A stretch of DNA of 64,000 bases. Source: Haematobia irritans. Lineage: Eukaryota > Arthropoda > Insecta > Diptera > Muscidae. A model generated the notes under the pieces. It had not been told where the DNA came from, searched no databases, and was given only the letters and a program-made list of their open reading frames with translations. The position numbers and the translations under genes were made by a program. The first letter of the stretch is position 1; each line of letters begins with the position of its first letter. The DNA lies in the NCBI RefSeq assembly GCF_050003625.1, contig NC_134400.1:222558085-222622084 (forward strand). The letters are read 5' to 3'. This document shows, piece by piece, positions 10,101-22,100 of this stretch.

Positions 10101-13100
10101 CTTCCATGCTTCATTGCGGTGGAATATTCACTGAAGCCACGGGAATAATAATCGGCCCAAGTAATTCACCCTTATGTCTGTACCTCATACAGCAACCGCC
10201 AAATACCCAAATACGTTGGGAGTTTCTAAGCGAGAATATTTTCACTACGGATAATTGTTTGTTCAACATAATCGAGGTAATAGCCCCCCCCCCCCCCCCC
10301 CCCCCCCAGGGGAACATATACACCGGTAATAGTTATATTTTCCATTGCTTTAAATTTCAGATATACGATGGAAAAACCGATGAAGATGCAAATCTCTTGA
10401 CAAGCTGTGGGGGCAAAAGCCCTGCCCCAGTTATCTCATCATCGAATTTTATGCTCATTCGATATATGAATAAACTAGACGGGACCAAGTCAAAACCTTC
10501 TTTCAAGGCCAAATATAGTCGAGGTAGATTGAGTATTTGTTCGAAGTTTCTATTGATTAGGGTGAAACTTTAAGGTGGCTAAGCTTTGTCCGCCTCTATT
10601 TCCGTAATGGTCCTGAAGTTAGACACAATGATGATACGCATCAAACAGATACGATTTCTGGATTTAACTGATTTTTCATTTGTCGAAAATTTACACGAAA
10701 CGTTAAGACGTGTACGATTTTTTTGTTTAATTTGGTCGGGTAGAGATTATTAAGTATCTAATTTTTGTCTCAAAAGCTTTACCTCACCTCACCCAAATAT
10801 TAAATATTGGAGTACAACATGTTTGATGCGGGTTTAGGCAGAGTAGATGCCCCTTATTTCGAGCTCACTAAAATTACTCAGTCCTATTTTTTGAAATATT
10901 GCTCTTATTATTTTTTTGGTACTCTTTAGTATGTGAGTTCACCTTTTCGGATCCTGATGATAACGTCATATCATCGCCCAACTATCCGAAAGCATATCCC
11001 AATGATATTACCTGCACTTATCATATATATGGTCCCGAAGAGCATTTCATCGGAATAAATATCACAGATATCTCACTTAGTGGAGAGAATGGAAACCAAA
11101 CGAATACCATGGATGACGATTCCCGAATCCCAACCGAAAGTGAATCTCAATCCTACCTCGATGTGAGAATCCCCTGCTGATATATCTCTAGACGTTTTCA
11201 TTTCTACATTTATTTTCCATAGGTTCATTTATCCTATTCGGAAAAACGACGCTTTTACAAAGCCTCACCTATGGAGTTATATTCAGAACTCAATAAAATG
11301 ACATTGGTATTACATGGTGGAAAAAACAGAGCAGGTGCTCGAGGTTTTCGATTGGAATACCGCTTTATTGAAACCCATTGTGGTGGAGTGTACACTCGGA
11401 AGAAGGGAACATTCCGGAATTTTGGCAGTAAAAGTAATTGCAAATATATTTTTGAAGCTCCTGAAGGAAATGTGATAGAATTAAATTTAAACTATATGGC
11501 TCGTGTTCCACAGCCATGCCTTCTGATATATGGAAATTCTTCGGATGGAATGCATTATTTATTAAAGAAGTAAGCGACCTAATGTGACCATGATGGACGA
11601 ATTGAAAAGAGATAATTTTTCTTTTTTTCAGTAATACCTTGCCAAATGTGAAAATCAATGAGACATTTAACTACAATTTATTGACAGTGTTGGTGGACCC
11701 CAATCAAGCGGCGGTGGATTCAAATGTGTATTTATTTTATGGAAACTATGAATTCCACAACAGTTCCCTTGGTATGCAGATATAGAAGAGAGATTTTAGT
11801 TCTTATTATTAATTTCCATTAATGCAGATTGTGGTGGCAATTTTACTTGGTTATATGGCAGCATACATAGTCCCAATTGGCCTAGCCCTTATAGCGCTAA
11901 CTTGGAGTGTGTTTGGACAATCACTGCACCTCTTGGCAAAAAGATAGAACTGACCATTCAAAACTTTACCCTTGAATCAGATTGGTCAGATATATTGGAA
12001 ATAAGGTAAAACACAGACAAGGTGACTGAGACGAAGTTCAAATTCTCATATTTTTATATTGCGTGATATAATTTTTATTGATTGAAATGGCAAAAAATTT
12101 TTGTACCAGTTATAGCCCAATTCAGAATATTCCCTGGGGAATTTCTTCCCTGGGAATTCATTTTCCCCGGGAATAAAATCCTCCTATTCTAAAAAATTGG
12201 GAATAGGACTAACAAGGGAGAAATAATTTGGAGTCAGCTGTTTTTCTTCATCTGTTTTATTTTAATACAAATTTTGAACTGTAATTGTATTGAATTGAGT
12301 TAAAGGCGAAAAACGTGCCGTGTTTATGATAGTAGCCAGTGTTGCCATTATTTTCCGAGATCTTGTCCCCCAAAATGGAACGCTTTCATCCCCAAAAATC
12401 CCCAATTTAATTTAAAATTCCCCACAAAAATCCCCAATACATTTTTAGCAAGTTTTTTGGAAGAAGTAAAGGAATAGACTCGGCTGTATAAAATCCGTAA
12501 AAAACAAAAACTGGAAAAATACGCAATGTTCGTTATAACAGTTTGCGAGTTACAAAAAGATGAAGATATCAAAACACAAAACCAGGAGACGGGTGCTCAA
12601 AATATCAACCGATACAAGCCCTCATCAGAGCTAATTATTGGTATAAAGAGTCATCGAATTTTTTTCTTATTCAAATCATTTTCTAATTACTCGATAAATA
12701 AAAATGGGAGTACTGCCAACATGTGAATCAAAACTTAGTTCTAGTTAGTCAAGAAATAAAATTGGGTGATCGATCAAAAAGCGTTGTTGTCCTGATATGA
12801 ACTCTAGTCTATATGTATGGGATATATTTTCCTAATCAGCGATGTACGAAGAAATAATTTCGCAATAGTAAAAAATGTCTTGAGAAACAGAGTAAAGTAG
12901 CTTTTGGAAGCCCATATAAATGCAGTGGAATAAAGAGGAGGAGTTTTTATATTTTGGAGATTCTATGTACTTCTTTAAGCCTTTTTTAAGCATGTAAAAG
13001 TAAAGAATTTCATATAAACTACCATTCTGAATCTTAATTATTATACTGAACAGATTTCGAAAATTCCCCACAAAAATCCCCAAATTTGTGGAAATTCCCC

Positions 13101-16100
13101 ATTAAATCCCCAAGTCCCCAACTCAAAAATGTTGTCCCCGTCCACGAAAAAATATCCCCGATTTGGGGAAAAATCCCCAATACTGGCAACACTGATAGTA
13201 GCTGTGGAAGAGGCGCATGATAGAAGAAAAGAGAAAGCTACTCGATGCCATTAACCCACTTGAGTTGCCTGAAACTTTGCAACATAATTGTACATGAAGA
13301 GGTTGTTAATGGAATACTTTGCATTTCAGGGTTTCACAAATATTATAGGGTAAAAAGTCTGCCTTCTAATACACATTCATCCCAATGCACGTCATTTGGA
13401 TTATTACCACTAGTAAAATAAGTACTACGCTTCTTTGCCGAAGATAGCTACCAAAATGGTAGTAGGAAAAGATCGAGACGTATCTGTAGCCCAGTGTAGA
13501 GTTGTGCACGAGAGTAATAGTTTACTCACGCACACTCACGACTGAAAAATCGTACTCACGCACGATATTTTTTGGTAGGACTCACGCACACTCACGAAAA
13601 GAAATTTTGTACTCACGCACACTCAAGCACGAAAACGTCGTGACTCACGAATAATACCGTGACTCACGAAAAATATCGTGACTCACGAAAAATATCGAGA
13701 CTCACGAATAATTTTATGATTAATTTACCTTACCGAACATGAGCATTATTAAAATCGAGAGTGTTATTAAACTCTTAAAATCCCAGCTATCACTAAAATT
13801 GTAATTGAATTTAACTCTTAAGCGTTTTAGGTTCGTGAGAAGGAATATTTTCGTGAGTGTAATTCGTTACTCACGCACACTCGCGAAGATATTATTTTCG
13901 TGACTCACGCTCACTCACAACATTTTGGTTTGTTATCACGCTCACGCACACTCACGCTGTTGTCATGAGCGTGACTCACGCACGAATCACGAAAATGTTC
14001 GTGAGTCACGACAATTTCGTGTCACGTGTACACCTCTAGCCCATTGTAGGCTGACCAAAGTTCTTAAGGAACTCATAAACATATTTGAAGAACATTTATG
14101 TCCAAAGTGCAGTCCATTTTTATGTCCTTCATGTCTAGCGAGCCACCGTGGTGCAATTGTTAGCATGCCCGCCTTGAACCGTCGTGGGTTCAATTCCTGC
14201 TTCGACCGCACACCAAACATTTTTCAGCGGTAACGCTGGTGACGTTTCTGAGTGTTTCAAAGCTTCTCTAAATGGTTTCACTTCAATGTGGAACGCCCTT
14301 CGGACTCGGCCATAAAAAAAGATGTCCCTTGTTATTGAGCTTAACATGGAATCGGGCAGCACTCAGCGATAAGAGAGAAGTTCACCACTGTGGTATCACC
14401 ATGGACTGGGAAGTCTTAGTGAGGCTGATACATCGGGCTGTCACCTAACCTATGTTCTTCATCACTATCGGTATTTCATACACTGTTAGAAAAATATGTT
14501 TTTCATATGTTCCGATATAAACAAAATGTGTTTCGGGCACAATTTTTAAACACAATATATTTAAGTGCAAACATTTAATGTTCCTAAACTAACACTAAAT
14601 GTTTGGGACACATATGTTAATATGTTAGAATATATTATGTTTGGGGCATGAATGTTTCATAAAAGTAATATGTGTGAATGTAAACATATATAAATTTACA
14701 AATTTCGAGTAGACATATATATGTTGTGATATTTTATTTAGAGAGCGACAGAGAGAGAGAGAGAGAGTATAGAGAAAGAAATAGAGATGTAAACCGGGAG
14801 GGTTGACGAAAGATATCAACATAACACAGCGAGAGAATCAAAAGGGAGCAATTTCTGTGAAACCGCTTGTATGTTGTTTCGGAAACTATGCTATATAAAC
14901 TTATAACGATAATTGTCTACAGGAGACCATAACAGCTACGTAACCCAGTGAATAGTGTGTCGGCTTACAAACTGTATGGTCCTCCGTCCAGGAGAAAGGT
15001 AAAATTTAAAAAATTTTAAAAATTGAATAATTTCTTCAACATTATGTGTATTACACAAAAAGGTGCCAAGAACTAAAAAATTTCGTGGAAGTGAAAATTA
15101 TATGAGGGAATGAGGACAATCTTCTTTGGGGAAAATTCTTCCAAGCATATAATATTTTTGGGCTCAAAATGCTTCCAAACATATAATATGTTCACATAAA
15201 ACAAACATATTAATGTTTCGGCAGTATCCAATAATATATGTGATTCCTGCAAAATATGTTTGGAACATATGTTAGAGAAGCGATTTTTTTTGAGGGTGTA
15301 CTGAATTGTCCTAACTCAAAATATTTGATTTGAATTAGCACTACGATTTTTGGTGATTTAACGGATTTATAAAAGTTGATATGTATGTTCAAATAGGTTC
15401 ATGGAAAAGGTCCAGATATACTCAAAAAAAGTTTACTTGAATCCAAAGATTATGACCCTTCCTTAAGGATTTTGGTATTCCGAGCCAAAGATTCGGCTTC
15501 TTTAAAATAAGGACAGTTTTAGGGAGTTATTTTTTTTTTTAAATCAAGGTCCTACAAAATTAAAATTAGTATATAGACTTGATCTATAGATTTTTTTCTT
15601 TTTGTAATATATTAACAAACATGTTTTTGTACACGCAAAAAAATAATTCTTTCCTCCCAAACGAAATTTTAGACAAACAAAGTTCGTTTCTCATTTGCTT
15701 TTCGCTGTAAGGAAGTGTATTTGGAAGAAAAGTATATACTTTTTTTGATAAACGTTTATTCTTTTCCAGGATGTAAAAACAATTTCATAAAGACTAACTC
15801 AAAAAAAAACATTGTTTTCTTGCTAATTGCATTTTCCCTCAAATCTTTCCCACATCCATGAGGTTTTTTAGTTCTTAACACCTTTTCCTGTAATACCAAC
15901 AATGTAGAAGAAATTATACGATTTTATAAATTTTTAAAATTTTTTTTACCTTTCGCCTGGACGGAGAATCGAACCGCGGACCATGCACTTTGTAAGCCAA
16001 CACACTAACCACTGAGCTATGTACCTGTTATGGTCATCAATAGATAATTATCCATATAATTTATATTTATATAGCATAGCTTGCGGCACCCACGAACCGA

Positions 16101-19100
16101 ATAAACAAAGTTTATTTAACAGAAAAATACATTTAGTTGGGCACCGTGGAGCAGTGATTTCTACACCCAAAGAAATTTGTTAGTAGGGACAGCAGAAAAG
16201 TCTGCTAAAACAGCAGAAAGTCTGCTGAAAAAGGGACAGCAGTCACTGTTTGCTGAAATAGCAAACATTTCCTGCTATTTTTGAAGCTCGATTACACTAA
16301 AAAGTGTTTTATTTTGGCTAAAACAAATAAAAATGCCAACTTTGGAGCTACCCTAACATAATTAAAACAATATATTATGAATATCTGTAGTATTTGACCA
16401 AAAATCTTAATATTTATCGTGTTGAGGCATAACAGCAAACAAAATGTTTGCTGATCGTATTTAGGAGCTTGTAAGTATATTACAGTGCAAAAATAAACCA
16501 AAAACTACTTTTGGTTCTTAAATATTCTTTGGGGAAAAATTTATAACCTAAAAATTTTATAAATTGTTGTTCATTTGGCCCTGAAGTACAAAAATATAAC
16601 AGCAGACACCGACTGCTGTTTTTAGCAGACTTTTTTCTATGAGTGTACGTCCGACTTGCATGCCAAGGGTCGTGGGTTCGATCCCTGCTTCGACCAAAGT
16701 TTTTTTTTTGTTTTTGTTTTTTACATATATTCCAGATATGTTCGGAAGATTCCGAAAAAATGGTCAACATTACATTGTACTATATTAAATCTTGAACTGT
16801 AAAATGTGTCTTATTAAAGACCTAAAGTCAGAAATCAACAGTGTTTGATATAAACGAAATGGACTGTGTTGTTGTTTCAAAAATAACTTTTTTTATAAAA
16901 AAAAATAAAAATTTTGTGACAAACGAATTTTTTTGGCGATAAAAGTTTAAAATTTTCGAAGCAATTCAAAAAACTCTAACAAAAGAAACACGTTTTCGGT
17001 ACACGTTTTCCAAACGTTTTTTCTTTGCGTGTACACATAAATTTCGGTTTAAAATCCAAACTATAACAAATAGTTTATAATAAAAAAAAATATAAAATTA
17101 TAAATAGTTCAAAAAAAAATTAAACCAAAAATGCAAAATCTTTAGTATAAGACAGCATATATTTGAAGCTTTCCAAAGATTCAATATACCACTTAAAGTC
17201 AAGATTAATGTAAAGATTATTTCTTTAAATCAATAACATTTTTCTTTACTTTATGAAAAATTTGCTTGACTTCAAACACATGCGACTCTGACAGAGGGAC
17301 GCGAATCTCAAAGAATCGTGTCCTAAGCGGAAAACAGAAAATTTTTCAAATAAAAAAAACATTTATTTTAAAGAAATGTGCTCTTAATATTGTGTAAATT
17401 GCGTGACTTAAATTTTACTTTCCATATTAGGTCAATATTTTTATCAGTGTAGTTATGCTGGTATAGATTGAGATAATTGATTAATTATCTGCGTTCTTTA
17501 TTTGTTTAATAGAAATGGTAAATTCTACAATTCTCCTCTAATTGGACGCTATGGTGGAGATCAAATTCCAAGGCGAATTCCTTCGTTTGGCAACAGCTTG
17601 TATTTGAGATTTACATCTGACAGTTCGGTGGAGGACAAAGGCTTTCATTTAACATGGCAACAAACCGAAACAGGCTGTGGAGGAAAATTAACTTCGTACA
17701 AGGGATCAATACATACACCACACCGAGAAGAGGAGACAACTTCCTTAACAGATCCTTCCAATATAGTTTGTGACTGGCACATCAATGTTGTCCCAGGATC
17801 ATCTATACGCCTTAAGGTTACAGCATCTACAGATATTCTAAACCTGTGTCGCAATAAACGCCTTCAAATCTATGATGGCGGTTCATCGTCGCAGTCTTTA
17901 ATACATCTCGACTGTTCCTCTGAGGCTCCACTATATGAACTGGAAGTGACCTCCAGTGGCAATCAACTTTTGATCGTATACAAAATGGGCGATTACTCCA
18001 AGGATACACCTGAATTTGTAATGGACTACGAAACCAACTGCCAAATGACTTTGGATCATATGCAGGGCATAATAGAGTCGCCCAATTTCCCCGAACCATA
18101 TCCTGAGATGTTAAATTGTAAATGGGACATAAAGGCTAGAACCAATAACAAAATTCAATTGGCATTTTCCCACTTCAGCTTAGAGATCTCCACAGATGTG
18201 GATGAGTGCGCATTTGACTATGTGGAAATTGTGGATATGAAAAATGATGACATATTGAAAAAACAACGACTATGTTCCAACCTACCCGAGCCCATAGTAA
18301 CCGAAGGTAATCGTATGGTCATACATTTCGTTACTGACTATATCAAGGGCAAAAATGGATTCCACGCCGAATATGCTCGTGTCGGATGTGGAGAAATACT
18401 CACCAAGGAATTTGGGTCGATAAAATCTCCCAACTACCCCTACAGTGTGGATATGGAATGCGAATGGTACATTGAAGTTCCTGCTGGCAAGCAAATAGTA
18501 TTCACCCTTGTCGAATTCCATATGGATGTAGATAATCCCCTCTGCGTCACAAATGCATTGATAGTAAGGGACGGAAAAGATTCCAAAGTCAGACTAATGA
18601 TGCAATGTTCAACTCCGGGGACTCCGAACACAGTGATCTCCTCTAGCAATCACCTTTACATATACTACAAATGTGGATCTTATATAAATCCCAAGTACTT
18701 TCGTGCCGTCTACAGTACCAAAGAGGCATCGTGTGGCGGCCTTGTGAGAAGTCACTATAGTTCCATATCATCTCCCAATTATCCTCAGAATACAACACAA
18801 GCCCAGAATTGTACATGGGATGTTATAGTCCCAGATGCCATGGGTATGCTTGTTTACTTTAAGACCTTGCAAATGGCCGCGGAGGGGGACTGTACAAAGA
18901 ATTTTTTAAATATCACCAAATATGGAGGCGCCGAGGTAATTGATAGGCTGCAGATTTGTGACTCGGAGAAACATTTTATAATGCTGAAGGGGAATAGGAC
19001 GACAATTAATTATATGACAGAGGCCTCGATGGTGGGTGGGCGATTCTCTATGGCTTTCACAAAACTATGTGGCGGCAAGATTGAAACGGATTCGGGTCTA

Positions 19101-22100
19101 CTTGTGGCAAATACTGGTGAATATTGCGTATGGACTTTCTCGATACCTGAGGGTAAGCATTTGGTTGTTTTGTGTTATAGTTAAAGCGATTCCATGCATA
19201 CAAGAAAATTGAGTTAAAAATGAATTGATTCAAATAAATTTATTGGATGATGAAATTAATTAATCCAATTAATATTTCATTGGCATCAATTGAATCAATC
19301 ATTCAACTTAAATTCACTAAAATAGTTTTTATTTCAACAACTTCCATCAACTAGATAATTGTTTCAAGTAAAGGCAAAGAATATTTTTTGCAATTATTAT
19401 TATTGTGTACCAAATTAGTTTTTAGTAGGTGCTGGAAATTGAATGAATCAGCAGATTGAATGACACCAAATAGGGTTGCAAATGAACTATTAATTTCAAA
19501 TCAGTCAAATCATTTGCTTAATTATAATAAATATCTGTTATATCTATTACTTAACCTCTCTATTAATTAAATCCATTATTTTGGTATAGTGGCACCCCGA
19601 TATGTTAAGCTCAATGACCAGGGACCTCCTTTTTATAGTCGAGTCCGAACGGCGTTTAACATTGTAGTGAAACCACTTAGAGAAGCTTTGAAACACCCAG
19701 AAATGTCACCAGAATTTTTGAGAGGATAATCCAAAAAAAAATGGTATTTGGTTGCATGGTTAGCATATGTTACAAGGCGGCCATGCTAACCTTTGTACCA
19801 TTGCGGCCCTGCTAACCATTGCATCAGAGTAAAGTTCTAAAATTTGCCACATACTCTTTTTCTGTCTACAAGTTGGTCATGTTAGAGGATGGGCTTTATC
19901 GGTTAAGGTTTTCATATATTACGTCCCAATTTGAATGAATCTTTTCGTTAACATAAGGGCTGTTTTCTTTTAGCACTGTATACCCTAAGCCGTGAAGGAA
20001 TAAAAGAGTAATCGTTTTTCCAGGACATCTCCAAAAATATGCAACACTGCCATCAGCTGTTTTAACACAATCACAGAAAAGAAGTGAAATCTTGCATTTA
20101 TAATGTATAAAATGCTCTAATAGTAATAAATATTTACTGCTGCGATTATTTACGACACTTTACCACTTTGAATTTCATGTGTTTTTCGATCAATTATTCA
20201 CAATAAATTGCTATTGTGAATCGAAGAAGCGTCACTTTATCAAAATACAATCTGGCAACACCGGCGCGACTTGCACTGATGAGATGTTCTGGATAGAACA
20301 CCAATGCAACGATGTTCTGGATAGTCCATATAAATAGGGCTGTTTTCTTTTAGCACTGGATATGCTAAGCCGTTAAGGACTAAAAGAAAACAGAGTACTC
20401 GTTTATCCAGGACATCTCCAAAAATATGCAACACTGCCATCAGCTGTTTTAAAACAATCACAGAAAAGAAGTGAAATCTTGCATTTATAATGTATAAAAT
20501 GCCCTAATAGTAATAAATATTTACTGCTGCGATTATTTACGACACTTTACCACTTTGAATTTCATGTGTTTTTCGATAAATTATTCACAATAAATTGCTA
20601 TTGTGAATCGAAGAAGCGTCACTTTATCAAAATACAATCTGGCAACACCGGCGCGACTTGCACTGATGAGATGTTCTGGATAGAACACCAGTGCAACGAC
20701 GTTCTGGATAGTCCATATAAATGTTGCATCCAGTGCTAAAAGAAAACAGCCCTATAATAGCTCAAGCCATTAATGAACAGTACCTTTGTATTAATGAAAA
20801 ATGTCAATGAAAAAATTCGTTGGCTCAATTCTAATGAAATTTTCTTTGTGTGTAGAAGCCGATATTCATATTCGATTTAATTGAAATTTTAAATCGAGAC
20901 GTATTTTAAATTCATAAATGGTGTATATCTTATATAAATATCCAAAAATAAACTCCAAATATAGTTTTTATGGGTCTATATTCCAATATAATCCCAATAT
21001 AGCCCGATTTCCTGAATTGACATCATGAGCACATAGATGCCGTAATTTTTATCAGCTTTAACTGAAATTTAAAATGCAGGGTTGTTTTGGTCTTACAAAC
21101 ATTTTTGCCATATATGGTATATAGGGGTCCTTGTTCTGAATTTTTTTAATCAGACCAGAAATAATTGAAACAATTAATATTACCAATCAAGTTGGTAATA
21201 GTTATTAAATAATTATCTTTATAACCAAATATATTTTTTGTGAATATTAAAACAAAAAAATTGATTTTATTTACAGGAAGCGTAATAAATATCAATATAT
21301 TGGAATGGGACTGTTTTTGTCCCGAAAATAGTTCCTGCACAGATCGTGGTTTAGGGGTAAGTGGACCTGTGAGAGATATACATAAAATTCCTAAACAAAA
21401 TTTTTGCAATAAAATTGAACCAATCATCAATATATTTAGTATAAGGTCGTAAGCACTTCGATTGCATGTCCATAAAAATTTTATGGGATGACTTTGTAGT
21501 TCAAGCAAAACTTCTCCTTCCTAAGCACTAAATCCCCTCCTTAAGCCTCACCACTTCGACATGGGTTTATTTAATGACTTGCTTTGTCCGATTATTTAGA
21601 TTAAGCCCATTTTTCTTATGCTCCGTCCAAAAATACAAGTTTATCCGGACGACAGTGCTCGTGTCGAACATATCCCAGATATTGGCCACACTATATGTTA
21701 TGTTCGAAGTCATAAACGATACTGCATCGTATTAATGGGATCGATGACACATTTATCGATATTTTACTTACCTCCGACAATTTTTAGCGTTCGACAAAAC
21801 TGTAAGATTCTGTAAAAAGACAGACATTCCGTCCGTATAAACTTATGGTCTGACCGGCACATTAAGAACATATAACATTCTCAACCCTATTTTCTGCTGA
21901 ATCTTACGGCAGCTAAGGCGATAAGACCACGAAGACATTTTTGAGTCCTATCTTTTCATCAAGCCAATTCATTTCAATTTTTCAGTATGTGAAGAACTAT
22001 GATATCGCCCAAAAGAGAGGAGATGAACCGATATTTATGTGTGAAATGCCACAAAATCATATGACATTTGAGACATCCTCGTTGAAACTTTTAGCAAGCC

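Larger units (their letters stand above)
15630..17033. mobile_element. TACACGCAAA-ended inverted-repeat element, interrupted
   Basis: It begins TACACGCAAAAAAATAATTC and ends TTTTTTCTTTGCGTGTA. A shorter relative at 34985-35945 lacks the region corresponding to about 15830-16728. That region holds two SINE fragments and a MITE here, so it may be a secondary insertion. No ORF. Confidence 0.5.
12006..17512 (+). other. Cubn: Cubn intron 11 (5507 nt), transposon-filled
   Basis: It runs from GTAAAA to TTTAATAG and contains two hAT-type elements, SINEs of two families, an AT-rich inverted-repeat element and a TACACGCAAA-ended element, listed separately. Bases 15301-15629 and 17034-17512 are diverged pieces of the dispersed family seen again at 59530-61870. 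No ORF of note. Confidence 0.85.
19153..21276 (+). other. Cubn: Cubn intron 12 (2124 nt)
   Basis: Contains a SINE fragment and a flush pair of MITEs, listed separately. Bases 19200-19598 and 20754-21276 are AT-rich with nothing recognised. Confidence 0.85.

Noticed and set aside
10111..10323. Glycine-run ORF on the minus strand
   Set aside because: It is the complement of the poly-C tract and the coding strand of Cubn exon 6.
13925..14233. 102-codon ORF with a Cys/His-rich start
   Set aside because: It spans the GTGAGTCACGA MITE and a SINE, so the cysteines and histidines are repeat artefacts, not a zinc finger.
21240..21452. 70-codon ORF read through Cubn exon 13
   Set aside because: Only 21277-21356 fits the cubilin frame; the rest is flanking intron.
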